NCBI RefSeq assembly: GCF_963675165.1
Contig: NC_087387.1
Coordinates: 4,428,990-4,492,989 of the forward strand
Direction: 5' to 3'
Source of the DNA: Halichondria panicea
Taxonomy: Eukaryota > Porifera > Demospongiae > Suberitida > Halichondriidae
Length of the DNA stretch: 64,000 nucleotides
Of the stretch, positions 40,701 through 50,634 are shown one piece after another (positions within the stretch are counted from its first letter, which is position 1; each line of letters opens with the position of its first letter). Position numbers and translations under genes: made by a program. The notes below the pieces were generated by a model that was given only the letters and a program-made list of their open reading frames with translations, did no database searches and was not told the origin of the DNA.

Positions 40701-43216
40701 ACCCTGTTAGTACATGCTGTATGACCCAGCTACATATACATGTATATGGACACTCAACTGCCAAGGTTACTAATTGCACGAGGCGTAGCCGAGTGCTATT
40801 AACCTTGCCAGTGCTTGTTATGAGTGCAACACATTCAAAACAGGAGATCATAAATATTTATTGTTTTCCTTAGCAAGGCGATTATTCTCAAAACCCACTT
40901 CTCCTTTGCATGGCTATCTTCTTGCCATGTGAGTTCTCCAACACTCATACATGCAGGTGTGCAGCTTAAGTATGATGTCATTGCTATTGTAGACATTGTC
41001 CTCTGACTATGGACATTCCCGACACAATGCTCTATAATAATTATTATAGCCAGGCAGTGTGCACATTGTTTTTCAGCTCTGTAATAATAATTATAGTTGC
41101 AATGCATGTGTTCTTTTGTTGTGTCTGCTAAAAATAATGGTTATAAGAATTGTTGCCAGTAATGTGGTATACAGTGTATAGGAGCACATGTGCTACTGAG
41201 TGTATAAAGTGGTTATTAATAACGTTATTTGTGGGGATCAATCAAAAGCAATAATTAAGTTCTTGCGTTTTAATCTCCTCTTGTTTATTGTGATCCTTGC
41301 TACCATGTATATCTGACATTGAGGAAAATTATAAATCAGTGAGAAATGGATACCAGGATAAATATTGGCGCTGCTGCATGATTTTGACTATTAGTGAGAG
41401 GAACGATCCAATTAGAGTAGCCACGACAAGGAACTGTTGTCAAGTACTGGGTTGTAGCTGGTGTTTCTTGCAGAGTATAGAGCCAGTTCTTGAGACCCTC
41501 GAGACTGAAGGAGAGTGAGACCCTCAGCTGCAGTACGCACACGGCCAGTAGAAGATTACGATCATCAAGACATCATAATCATGTGGAAGAAAGGGTTCAC
41601 ATCAGATATGCCAAACTGAGACAGAACAGCATTTTTTACAGACGATTATAGCATATAAGAGTTTGTGTGTGAAATTAACTATTTTCTGACTTTATACTGT
41701 ATATTTTTTAGTGTTAAGTTATTTATGACTATCATAGTGATTGATATCAACGAGAATCCATACCGTAATCCATACCAGCTATGCCAGGGAAGGCACAACA
41801 TCATGTATACTGGCCGGAGGTGTTCCCGAAAGGGGTGCAAAGCAGAAAAATTCAACAGGAAATGCACGAACTATATGCACTTGAACAACAAAATACTAAA
41901 AGCTACCATGTGTACATGCCCAGCTGTATAACCCCCCCCCCTTTGTATATAACTGTGACAGGTGTGTATCTTAGCTCCTATATACGAGCTACAAGACCTC
42001 CTGGGCAGACAAAGCCATTGTGAACTTTAAAATCTGCATGCAGATTCTCTCCTTTTAATCACTATAATTATATATAGGGGTATACATTAAACGCAACAAT
42101 TTATCGCTCAGTAGTTGTAATAGCATTAACAAATTTACAAATTAACAAATCAATGACATGTGGTATTAAAGTTGTCCGCATCGCCCACGTTCATCAGCTC
42201 CTCTCTGCTCACTATCACACGCAGGCACAGCTCCACTAGACTAGCCAGACCCGTACAGGGAAATAGGTGTATAGTGATACATTAACAGTTATCATTGTGT
42301 TGGAAAAACTCCATTAGAATACTGAGTATATTCATGACATTTGTACATCATAATAAATCATTGTTGCACAGGGTATACTTGGGGCTGCTGAGTAACATGT
42401 ATAATACTCATCAGTAGAATCAGAGGCTTTGTGTTTGATTGTTATACGGTCCTTTTGAAGTAAATAGTCTATACGAGAAATAATTCAATAATAATCATAC
42501 ACATGACAATGATCAATTACACCCACTTATTGCAGCCACAGCACAAAGTTCAATCATCAGGGGAACTTCAGTTAAAGTTTAGCCATACACCAAAGATGCT
42601 CCTACTCCTGACCAGTAAATGGGTACCTAAAGCCTTTGTGGTCACTTTTAAAGTCAGTGTTACTTATTAGTACTTAATACTCTAGACAGGCCTTCTCAAT
42701 AGTACTATTTATACCTGCTCTCTCGACTGAATGCCTGTTAAGAATACAATAACATTTTCATTAAGTCAAGGCATGGATTTACACACAAAGATTTACAATA
42801 ATACGCTTATGACAATAATGATTGTACAGTTGGAAACTGAAGAGCCTCTGCTAATACCTCATGCAAAGGCTGCACTGGACAAGTATCATCATCAGGTATA
42901 TACCATAATTATGCTCTGGCTGTTCCCATGTATGCATGCATGCAGTATAGCTATATGCTGTATTTTATATAGTGGTCTATATAAAATTATACACTTTTCA
43001 ATACTGAATGAATGTAATATTGAAATTCAGCTGGTTGTGGCCAATTTGCTGGAGACAAGAAGAACGTCTGTGACCCTCGTGTGCGTTGAAAATCAAGAGA
43101 CGGTAACTATGAAACTCTCAACTGCTACCAAGGTATCAGGTATCTGTGCAGTTAGGGAACTGGAGGACTCAATTGTTTCTGAGATTGTGCAAAAGCATTC
43201 CTTCTTTCTAGCATAG
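22723..43216 (+). CDS. PPCS: Phosphopantothenate-cysteine ligase, complete, 8 exons, intron 5 about 18.8 kb with other genes inside
   Basis: Second step of coenzyme A synthesis after pantothenate kinase: joins L-cysteine to 4'-phosphopantothenate in the cytosol. Exons: 22723-22848, 22992-23080, 23188-23315, 23405-23469, 23555-23716, 42536-42652, 42830-42895, 43031-43216 (939 nt, 312 aa; human PPCS is 311 aa). Landmarks in order: [90 protein letters not shown]. Phases are 0,2,1,0,0,0,0 and every junction restores the family sequence, including [11 protein letters not shown] across the giant intron. Other introns are about 80-180 nt. Intron 5 (23717-42535) contains a kinase-kelch gene on the opposite strand and two membrane-protein genes plus relics on the same strand. 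A possible polyadenylation signal AATAAA is at 43355-43360. Confidence 0.93.
23717..24076. other. Start of PPCS giant intron
   Basis: Contains the inverted-repeat element at 23821-23945 and nothing else that can be named. It runs up to the stop codon of the kinase-kelch gene on the minus strand. Confidence 0.5.
23821..23945. mobile_element. Short inverted-repeat element (125 bp) with CTTAT flanks
   Basis: Starts CAGGGTGTCATATACAG and ends CTGTATGACACCCTG; CTTAT lies on both sides (23816-23820 and 23946-23950). A relative is near 40594-40730. Confidence 0.7.
24077..26512 (-). CDS. Kinase-kelch fusion protein, intronless, nested in PPCS; two frame breaks
   Basis: N-terminal protein kinase: glycine loop GVGSYGSV (residues 24-31), ATP lysine in CAAKII (44), catalytic HRD (152-154) with Asn 159, DFG (172-174), PPE in place of APE (199-201), Asp 213 in GDLFSFG. 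All key residues are present, so the kinase should be active; the HRDLLSNN loop leaves Ser/Thr or dual specificity open. A coiled coil (about 335-385, [20 protein letters not shown]) and a Pro-rich linker follow, then a kelch propeller (repeats ending VIGG, VGG, IGG), stop at 24077. The reading frame changes twice: near 25285-25310, where the kinase frame would stop at 25262, and near 24735-24784. The frame after the first break is supported by an internal repeat ([10 protein letters not shown] / [10 protein letters not shown]). Either a young pseudogene or assembly indels. No introns, unlike its neighbours. Substrate unknown. Start chosen at the ATG at 26512. Confidence 0.75.
26513..27844. 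other. Intergenic inside PPCS intron 5; nothing identifiable
   Basis: No coding exon, inverted repeat or named repeat was recognised. It must contain the promoters of the kinase-kelch gene (minus) and of the first beta-helix membrane-protein gene (plus). A short TA-rich run lies at 27796-27805, just upstream of the latter. Confidence 0.4.
27845..31086 (+). CDS. Beta-helix / multi-span membrane protein, paralogue 1; frame broken by a 2-nt duplication
   Basis: Same architecture as the intact paralogue at 36826: signal peptide ([18 protein letters not shown]), long N-glycosylated ectodomain with repeats typical of right-handed parallel beta-helix proteins ([35 protein letters not shown]), a Cys-rich neck ([12 protein letters not shown]) and 8-9 membrane segments, ending EELLSSTEL. 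At 29842-29845 the text reads CCAGAGGTCTC where the paralogue has CCAGGTCTC, an extra AG. This shifts the frame so that the first reading frame ends at 29917 (690 aa, no membrane segments), while the membrane half stays open in another frame to 31086. Everything downstream is well conserved, so the break is recent, a polymorphism, or a sequence error. If real, the product would be a secreted ectodomain. No introns seen. The first ATG in frame (27845) was chosen. Confidence 0.75.
31456..31515. repeat. Short tandem repeat, about 20-bp unit
   Basis: AATGAGAGAAGAG / GAGTCAAGACAATGAGAAAA recur about three times. Confidence 0.7.
32726..33050 (+). repeat. Dispersed repeat R1, copy 3, partial
   Basis: Shares the 5' half of R1 (TGCCTCGAGGCGTAGCC, TG run, TTCTATAGGCTTCTAG, CTCGAGTTATGGCTAGTTT), then diverges. 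Confidence 0.65.
33850..34951. mobile_element. Mutator-like element M2, complete (33859-34942) with 9-bp target duplication
   Basis: Second copy of the 8582-9666 element, 1084 bp, same terminal repeats. The flanks TACATGCAG (33850-33858) and TACATACAG (34943-34951) agree in 8 of 9 positions. The interior differs from M1 by small indels that change the reading of its exon-like part. Confidence 0.85.
35038..36365 (+). pseudogene. Relic of the beta-helix membrane-protein family (5' end plus a middle fragment)
   Basis: The first 300 bases copy the start of the paralogues (ATGGTCTCC, then ACCATCCTACTGACTTGTAG), but stops and small deletions break the frame within 40 codons. A short stretch at 35355-35375 and the block 36180-36330 match the middle of the 36826 gene (the region coding [10 protein letters not shown] and the following LSKDS). 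Between them lies unrelated or eroded sequence, including a duplicated stretch at about 35933-36050. It is a decayed tandem copy with large internal deletions, immediately upstream of the intact copy. Confidence 0.75.
36826..40146 (+). CDS. Beta-helix / multi-span membrane protein, paralogue 2, intact, 1106 aa
   Basis: Large predicted cell-surface protein. Signal peptide about residues 1-22 ([17 protein letters not shown]). Ectodomain about 25-690 with many N-glycosylation sequons and beta-helix-type repeats ([48 protein letters not shown]), then a Cys-rich neck ([26 protein letters not shown]). Hydrophobic segments near 716-736, 745-765, 805-826, 840-862, 905-928, 955-975, 980-1001, 1006-1027 and 1037-1057 give 8 or 9 membrane spans. 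The tail of about 50 residues ends in TEL, a class I PDZ-ligand pattern. Similar layouts occur in large uncharacterised sponge families; function unknown, adhesion or recognition is a guess. Single exon, lying in the PPCS intron on the same strand. The ATG at 36826 was taken, since the signal peptide starts there and the ORF upstream lacks another ATG. Confidence 0.88.
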   Translation: MMVSLSIWILGTILLTCRAQEYYVTTNSSACPPDAINCHTLDYYAINGSTRWLGKENVSLIFLEGNHTTLNGYFWISGVNFLTITSSGDRDSVYIFDTFPFLALAYKSLVIKNLNFDNCYLYSYLQHTNKPSTNVTDVMRIRDLNLRNSLVYIYTAEWGNIRDILVELKELTTDNSFQLFYFDFYAFHTVLTISNCVFQQPVSVIIFRNSIQVNVTVTDSIFRRINRQSALQFSLSNTVTGAVTKDFECSLILENVSFIENSVTSLEIQQPMDVIINGSQFINNSGLLGGAINVSDSRLFFVGDNLFLNNFGSNGGAIHLLNSVILLQTNSSIIFQENRASEIGGAISIEPGTNQGNCFYSLTFDVDKESTSIPVSIVFDNNTALTGSDIYGAGLQNDCKVTPNGNINSCDIQNSVFTFLTRTASSVSTSPKRVCLCKNGVPQCANIDYIFYNMSAAPGEKFNLNVVLVGEDFGSIAGSVYASSIKQSRYNSKSDYIFGSSQSPGLSGATNSKNCTLLEYSIELEPINRNIGSVSFILSKDSVAASKNQDAIATPNRTLELESSILQHHNSGCIFDNLLDVSVVINVTILPCPRGFYLTMSETEKKFYVCKCDPQLIQKYYVEYCNVENKTGFLHPSKNVWIGPNNENDYADSILVHSFCPFDYCNSNSVGVDLTNPDSQCALSHSGVLCGGCPPGLSLAIGSSRCKDCTDQNGDIAFLGAFIVAGVVLVFFIKVFDLTVAHGTINGLIFYANVVWINQGVFFSNVGDHDENMFFGLMKGFIAWLNLDFGIETCFFDGLDGYWKTWLQFAFPLYLWFLAGLIVLLCHYSIRATKLFGNNAAGVLCTVILLSYMKLLRTIVSALSPAVLHQFNPPDKKWVWLMDGNVDYLEPKHSILFGVALLMLLFLWLPYTFALLFVRCLYRFPCATRFMPNLKPFIDFYTGPLKVKHHYWVGLTLLGRVVLAITAIVFQTVSPSLSISVLCIMSSIFCAFVVNVYKNTLVAFLELLFLFNIISLGIAFLSFVEDESRVRSSCISSFVCLLLFIAIVCYHVYLTLRKCFRPNQRNGYRDIDAADLGYDDRDDQIKVAATSTIVGLREELLSSTEL
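40147..42535. other. End of PPCS giant intron: relic and repeats
   Basis: Holds a repeat related to the 23821 element (about 40594-40730), a flank shared with 32090 and 33615 (40950-41110), the family relic at 41238-41466 and a C-run at 41932-41941. No functional coding exon was accepted. Confidence 0.5.
41238..41466 (+). pseudogene. Relic of the 3' end of the beta-helix membrane-protein family
   Basis: Matches the last about 230 bases of paralogues 1 and 2: the last membrane segment, the block coding [11 protein letters not shown], the [16 protein letters not shown] region and the remains of the closing EELLSSTEL, here mutated so that the frame is lost (several small deletions). It shows that another tandem copy once ended here. 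Confidence 0.75.
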
Positions 43217-43384
43217 TCCTTGTTATTGGCAATTTATTTGCGAAGTGCACACTTTGTACCGAATAAGGATGTTGATTGTTAATGTTGATTGTTGAACAGT
43301 TTATCGCTGCTCACAAATACACTATTTCACTTGCAACTTTGGCATTTAATTTCCAATAAACAAGTTTGGCAGTGCAGCATATAA

Positions 43385-43830
43385 AATAAATGAAAGCACC
43401 GTGGGTGCTGATGCCTCGATGGAGGTGTCAAAGCTACATAACATAAAGCTTCTAAAGCTACTAGCTATTAGCTTTTATACACATGATGAACATTTTTGCA
43501 TTGCAACCAAAATCCAAAATCACAGAAAGTGGGTAAGGATCGACAATGATTGTGTTAAAAAGAATTGATGCCACAAGTCCAAGTAGAGTAGTATGGACAA
43601 GTTTTTCTACGCACTCTTCTGAAAAGTAAGCAAAACTAGGCATAATTATAACTCGAAAACCAAGCATTATTTTGCAAATCCACAAATTAAATCCAAGAAA
43701 ACATGACTAGAAGCGTATAGAACTCTTACTTGCACTTCATTGATCCTTGTGAGCAGCTGTAGCAGTCTACACAGACAGATACACAAACACACTACCGTAT
43801 ACCTCGCTTGCGCATGCGCACCGAGGCATA
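43385..43830 (-). repeat. Dispersed repeat R1, copy 4
   Basis: Reverse orientation, from TGAAAGCACCGTGGGTGC to GCGCACCGAGGCATAA, with internal deletions compared with copy 2; the CA run is reduced. Confidence 0.75.
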
Positions 43831-44775
43831 ACTAAGGGAATGCTGGAAGCATTGTGTGCATGGGGCGAGCCTAGCCTTAGTGAAGAGAAGTTGTAGTGAT
43901 TACTAATCACTTGTTCGACTTGCTGTTTCCTATAACTGCTCTTCCTCTTCAATTCGAACCTTTTGACGACAGGTAAGCTTCAGACAAGCTCATTAGCTCC
44001 TACTTGTTGGTTATTCAATGGTAGCAGGGAGATTTGCTGACGTCAATAGACTAGGTACAGTTTAAGTGTGCAGTGACTGTGTGTGTGTGTGGGGGGGGGT
44101 GTGAGCTCCTAATATACATTGTACGTACTTCTGGTAGTCCTTCCAAAATGTTCTCATTACTTGCTATAATAATTATTAACTGTCAAACTTCCCTTAGCCT
44201 TGCCAGCAGATGGTGTCTTAGGTATGACGTAGGGAACGCCATTGCCTCGTTGCCTTAGTTGTTGAGCTGTATCAGTTTGTCCAGTAGAAATATTAATGTC
44301 TTGCTCATGATTGTTAATACAAGCAATCGTTAGAAAATGCAGCAATCGTCACGCTAAAAAGCTTGAACTGACCGTAGGATAGGCTTACAGACGGATATAA
44401 AAAGACAGACAGACAAATATCCGGTTGCTGAGCTTCTCTGCAGTACTCGCTACTATGGGAACGAGCTTCGATCAGGGCTCGCCCCAATTATGGAGTGTTT
44501 AGGTACCCATGCGACAATTATTGTTGGGTGATCATTGACCAGGATTTCTTGGGTGGTCTGTTCATATGTCGGATTATTCGTGTACTAATTTAATATCTTA
44601 CTTCTGCAGTTCTAAACTGAACCTGAACCGTCAAGCACCAATGTTATGACACTCACACCACACCCCTCCGTCTGCGTGCATGGCATATCCTGATCGAGCT
44701 ATTACATGCCAGTGCTGCATGTACACGCTTGTATGTTACGTAAATTCTTACTAGCTATACAAAGTCATCAAATAT

Positions 44776-44790
44776 CCCTAACCCTAACCC
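44776..44790. repeat. Telomere-like CCCTAA run, 2.5 units
   Basis: CCCTAACCCTAACCC, the complement of the animal telomere repeat, as a short isolated run. Confidence 0.6.
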
Positions 44791-45474
44791 TTGCATGCTG
44801 AGTTCAGATTGTTCGATTTCTAAACAAGTTTCAGTAATTAGTAATGAGCATAATTATTTGGGAGCTCTATCTAATAGCTATACAAAATGTAAGAAATATG
44901 TCTCATAGGAGGTTTTCAAACGATAAATGCACTAGCTTACAAACAATCTCACACTTTTTTTGTTCTCATACGCATGCATGGGGGTATATAATATAGAGCA
45001 ACTCTTTTGGAAATTGTGAGTAGCTACGTATGACCCACATGCACACTATATATCAGTATAGGTTCTATGACCACTTCTTCTCAGAGTCAGATCTTCTGTC
45101 ACCATAATGTTATTTTCTGTAGATAGTAATACTCAAGAAAACGCTATATTTTTTAACATGTAGTCCGACACACACACACACTTAATACCTAAGATTTTAT
45201 TAGACATGCATGCTAATTATTGAGTGCTTAAATAAATTCAAAAATGTTTCACGCTGTCGTTACAATTACGGAAGTTATATTTATAATCTGTCTAACAAGG
45301 CTATAATATGCACAATTATGATGAGAGAAATCAAACTATATAGTGCTATAGACAGATATAGGGTCAAATGATTATGTATCATGCATGCACTTCCAACCAA
45401 ATACCGTATAATTATGTTCTAGTTTATCGGGGTAGTATTTTGATGTAAATGTATAGGTTTTTTCTTTAGCACTC

Positions 45475-48400
45475 TTAGAGCAACTCTTCTCGAAATTGTG
45501 AGTAACGAATCCGTGATCTAGGTTCTACAATCACTCCTCCTTCTGTAGGAGTCAGATCTGCATCATCTCGCCTAAGAGCATCTTCTGTCACCATATTTTC
45601 TAATTGAAGTGTCTCAATATCCACATCCACTGTGGTTGTAGTTGGACGGTTAAGCCGTTCTTCCAATTGTTCATCTGCATCATCGTTCTTCACCACGTTT
45701 TTCTTGGTCTGTCTTTCCACACGAAACTTCAATATTGTACTGCATATATACTTTTCCAACTAATTCTACAGCATGATATACAAAAACACCAAGAAACAGT
45801 AAAATACTGATTGCTATAGACACAGTAGTAAAAACTGCTCGATACTTTGTGTCTGAACCTATAAAATAAGCTGATACCACTATAAGATTAAGCATAAACA
45901 CGATTTCAAGAGGGGGTAGGCCGCATTTTCTTTATCAGCTTGAAATACTATCAATGCAAGGCAGAAGGTACCAGTAATTGTTAAAAGCAGATTTATTTCT
46001 TGATACAGGGCGAGAGATGCAATAGCCGCAACGACGCTGTCAGTGTTACACCAATCCAGTTTTGATGATTTTCTTTGAGTTTTCCGGTAAACGACTCAAC
46101 TATTGGTTTCATTTTGTAATACTTCGGCATCCTGGGGGTGTATTGTATCATCAATAGCCAAATTGTGATTGCCAACAAAAAAGCTGCGAATATTGCTGAA
46201 ACTAAGCACAAGAGGATGTGACTGATGTCATTGTAATCGACATTGCCGTCCACATACCATACTTTATGTGTAAGGGCACTACTCAAACTCTGGAGGGTAG
46301 CGTACCTGAACACTGAAATGATGACCCGTATTAGCTTATGTATGCTAAAATGAAGAGAGTTATGAGCACTGAAACTGGGTGTTCTCCGAATAACCTAGTA
46401 AGCATTGAGGAGTACTTACATGCCAATAATATGATCACTCCACACGTATAATGGAAAGAGAAATTGCAGCCAGGTTTTTCCTATGGCGTCAAGCTTATTA
46501 ATGAAACATTTTTCAATACCAAAATCCCGGTTGCACAAAGCAATAAGTACTTTTTCTACTTGAATATAGCTATTATAATTGTCATTCAGCCCCGAGAAAA
46601 ATACTTCTTCGTTTACAAATCACATTAGCATAAAACATTAGTCCATTTATTGTACCGCAAGTAATGGTGAGATCAAATATAAATATAAATAGTCAAGTGC
46701 AGCTCTGATTAGAAGAAACACTATAATCATAGCAACATAAGAATTATCGGGACAGTACTTACATCTAGAGCTTCCAATAGCCAGACTGAGACCAGGTGGA
46801 CAGCCTCCACAGAGAACACCTGTGCGATTGAGAGCACACTGGCTGTCGGGAGCATAAGGATTAACACTGACGGTACTAGAATGGCAGTAGTCAAAGGGGC
46901 ACCAAAAATAATATTCAAAATGCAGTAGGCTGCTTCATTATGTATGCGGAGCCAATTTCTTCCATTTTCGCTAATTATTATTTTTCTATTATCGACTGAA
47001 CATTCACTAGCGATGTGCGCTAACTCTTTACTGCACATGCAGACCCCAGATGTAATGTTGAACTCGAAACCCAAAGGGCAAGGTAGCAAATCAACAGACA
47101 CTACAATTGGTACGTTTTGAAGGTTTGATCGAATAAATCCGTCTTTTGAGTAGTTTTGTATACTAATACTTATTGACTCATTAATTCGAGAAAATAGTAT
47201 CAATTCTGAGTTTCTGCATTCAGGCTACTAGTAGTAAGAATAAAATGAACGTGTTAACATCAGCACTGCTAGATGTACCATTAACTGAGTACTCCAGAGT
47301 CGTGCAAGACTCTTTTGAAAATACCTGTTGAATTCCTTCTCCATTGCCTAGGGAGTTGTGTTGTCTGCAGTTGCGAATATCCCGCCTGTTGTAGCTCCAA
47401 AGTCGGACCCTACCAGCATTGCATTAATTATGAATTTTTCACCCAGAGTAGCGGATTTTCTTATAAAACTATATCTGTACATTGAGGCTGATCATTTTCA
47501 CAGACGCAAACTCTTCTCGGGCTCGAAGAAACAGAAGACAATGATGGGGTTTGAAAATCTAAAAGTTCATGTTGAATTTCAAAGCTGTGCAGTCAAATTT
47601 TTTGGATCAGCAGTATCAAATAATAGCTGATAAAAGCATCTTGGACGTGGATCTGTAATTATTCGTGCAAACTCGTTTGTATAAAGGTTAAAACTTTCTT
47701 TTACAGTGATTGCCCCTCCAACAAAAATCGGCACTGTTACCAATGAAAGTAAGGTTGAGGCTGCTAGTAAACCTTAAGTAAGACCCGCTCATGTAGATAG
47801 CACCTGCTGAAAAACCTGAATAGGGGTAACGTCACCCATAAAAGTAATATTTGAGTTGAATAACTGTATGCCTCCAGAGAGATGGGAGTAATTGTTCTTA
47901 AAAGTACTTATTGTCGATGGTCATATGAACAGGTCCATTTAATGTTACTATCCCGTTAAGAAAATGATTGTTGAGAATTGTCGATATTATTTCTGTGGGT
48001 AATGGCTCCCCGGTTTCTACACATAATATTATGACTACAGTTTGAAAGTTTAAGCCTGCATCATATCCATATCCATCAACAAACCAACTATCATCGATTA
48101 AAGCATTGATCTGTTCATAATTTCAAGAGAATCGAGTTTGGCATTAGAGAAAATGCATCTAGATACAGTCAGTACAACCGAGGCCGAATGTATTACATCA
48201 AAATTAATACTCAGTCCTCCTGTGAATGCATTGTCTACCATTAAAGCATGGATAGTACTCTCAACAGCTAATATCCAAACCGAATCAAAGATGGGATCTA
48301 TACAAAATAACATCTGGCAATGGCCAATGCTTTTTGATTTGCAACGATATTAACTGTAGCAAAAAGGTCCAAGAAGTTGCTATCTTCTATCGATACATTG

Positions 48401-49349
48401 ATGACACTTCCATTGTTCTTGATCCAAACTGAGCTAGTGTCATTAGCAGAGTGTGTGAAATTGCAGTTAGAGATAGCCATTGACACATTGCTTGTATGAT
48501 TGCATGGCAAATACACCAGCTCCAAATGAATCCTCCGTCATGCAACAATAGATTGCGACAATGAATTTTGAACTGTATGGACAGTGAAAATCAGCCTATT
48601 TGTGTTCACGAACGTGCAGTTGCTGACATCCACTGTCACTGGCCTATTGGTACTGTTTAGAGCAAGCTTGATCCATATGAAGGATTCTCAATACCTCTGT
48701 GTTGAAACTTCAATGGTAGGTAGACTATAAGAGTATCTGTTTCTGTAAACAAACCTACAGTTGATGATGTGTCAAAGAATCTTATTAGCTCGTCTCGGTC
48801 AAAAAGCTCTTTGAATCGTATCTCGTCCGTGTGCCCCCAAGAAACTAGCCATGTGCAATAAGTTAGCCTTGATTTGATCAGTGACACACTGCTTACAATA
48901 CTGTTATAGCAAAGCACTTCATGATTGATCATAATAATTATTTATTCTGAAAGTTGGTTACATTCAAAAAAGTGTACAGTATGGCCATACTTTTTAGTGT
49001 GAACAAAGTTCCGTTAGCTATTACTAGCTCCTAGCTTCATAATAACTGCAGTGGAGGGAGCATTAGTATCAAATGGTGAATCTGTTCCAGCCATAGTCAA
49101 ATTGTTTACATTAGCTATTTCAAGGACTGTATCAGAATAATTGTAGAATCCGTCGATGAACAACAACGAAACATTGTCTCTTCCATCGATGAGGGACAAG
49201 GCATTGCTGGCATAGTAGCTCAGAGTGTGACAAGGCTTATCAGAGGGACAGGCCGGATTGGGAGGTGGGGTCGGAGTAACATAGTACTTCTGTGCTTGAC
49301 CAGACAATGGAGTAGCTGTCAGTAGCAAGTACAATAATAGCCACGACAT
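45475..49349 (-). pseudogene. Decayed third paralogue of the beta-helix membrane-protein family
   Basis: Starts well: ATG at 49349, signal peptide (SWLLLYLLLTATPLSGQAQ), then KYYVTPTPPPNPACPSDKPC and HTLSYYASN, as in the paralogues. The frame stops at 49014. Downstream, family pieces appear in changing frames with stops between them: ectodomain (48932-48657, 48525-48298, 48313-48098), neck ([30 protein letters not shown] near 46910-46770, a frame change from the 47203 piece), membrane blocks (CGTINGLMFYANVI near 46670, VWYVDGNVDYNDISH at 46270, FTGKLKENHQNWIGVTLT near 46060) and tail (QFREELL to 45475). At least six frame changes make a working product unlikely. It is more diverged than copies 1 and 2, so the duplication is older, and it is inverted relative to them. 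Confidence 0.8.
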
Positions 49350-50634
49350 CTTCCTATATTTTTCACACGTGTGAATAGTCTGCAGTAAAGCATTCATAAT
49401 TATGATGATTTTATAGGTTTCTCTCTGGCTTCAATAATTATGAGCTATATATATTAGAATTATGAGCTGGAGATTCAAAACCACACCGTGAACTGTTATA
49501 ATAATGGGTCCACACTATAATTATACCGTATTACTACAAGCATTAAACATATGCGAAATTTGTGAGCGTTGATCAACTTCGCAAAACCTACTGGTAAATG
49601 ACACACGGATCCTTGCCAGAACACAATAGTTGATCACAACAGGTAAAGTTTTCAGCTGATTTGGCTCATTCGCAAAGGTTTTCACCAGCAAAATATTCAT
49701 ACACGGTACTAGCTATAGTCTAGTAAACTATAGTTACACCCCAACTCAGAATAGCTATACAGTTGCTCACTTATAGATATAGATCTGCTAATAATATAGC
49801 TGGTATACATGGAACATGGTAGCCCAGGGCCAGGGGTACAGGCATGCAGTCAGTGATGGTATAAAGCTGCATGAGCAGCTGCAAGCACCATGTGCTAAGA
49901 ATATATGATTGGCAGAAACATAATTGTACTTGTGTAGTATAGCTATACACACTCACGCTCAATGGAGGAAACTTATTTACTTGCGTCTTTAATTTGAGGC
50001 AGCTTCCTTTGCAGCCGATAACAAGTCCGCATCAAGGATAATTAAGAGAGATTTGATAAGTCCTATAGCTCAGAGTTTACTGTATACAATAGTGTCCCAC
50101 CACATTTGATCCACTTTGGAATGTTGGTAGCCTTAATTGGCGTTTGAATCTTGTGTGGTATATCCAATGGCAGCCATCCATGAACATACGAGATGGTTGT
50201 GGGATCCTATAGTATATATTCTTTTGCTGGTTGAGGACACACGGTTTGTGTTAATGGGCTGTCACTTATAGCGTTTGTAATTACTTGCAAGTGGTTCATT
50301 GCATTTTCCAATTTTCTGTTGCGAGTTTACTATCATTTGCAGAAATAGCAAAAATTGCATAAATTAATACTCGCCAAAATAATTATGTCACCTTAAGGTA
50401 TTATATAGTCCTAAATTGTATGATTGTACAAGTATTACACTAAACTGTACAATAATTATGTGACACTTTGATTGAATATTGCGTCAGGTTCTGAAAAAGG
50501 CCCAATTTTCGCAGATATTTCAATAATTATACTTCAATTCACATGCTAGATCTATATACTAAGCCACTTGGGCTACAGTCCTTTTGGCCTATACCATACT
50601 ACTCTAGTTCTAAATCTGTTCAAGTTATAATTCT
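49350..50634. other. Intergenic, nothing identifiable
   Basis: AT-rich sequence between the decayed paralogue 3 and the last exon of the unrecognised gene. No coding exon or clear repeat was recognised. The segments at 49530-49690 and 53390-53590 share words (for example AAAATATT after TTTCACCAGC) and look like two copies of one short repeat. Confidence 0.4.

Larger units (their letters stand above)
43217..45474. other. Intergenic between PPCS and decayed paralogue 3
   Basis: Contains the PPCS 3' region with AATAAA at 43355, an R1 repeat (43385-43830), a short TG/G run (44075-44099) and a 15-bp telomere-like run (44776-44790). No coding exon was accepted. Confidence 0.5.

Noticed and set aside
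41665..42023. Two overlapping plus-strand open frames of 80-88 codons
   Set aside because: Different frames over the same DNA, no start or splice signals and no recognisable motif.
42150..42262. Minus-strand stretch reading [20 protein letters not shown]..., like the C-terminus of a Leu-rich protein
   Set aside because: It looks coding, but there is no acceptor site before it and no upstream exon could be found in the PPCS intron; kept as an unproven orphan.
44157..44345. Minus-strand open stretch with QQLRQRGNGVPYVIPKTPSA
   Set aside because: No splice sites or family resemblance; it may be chance.
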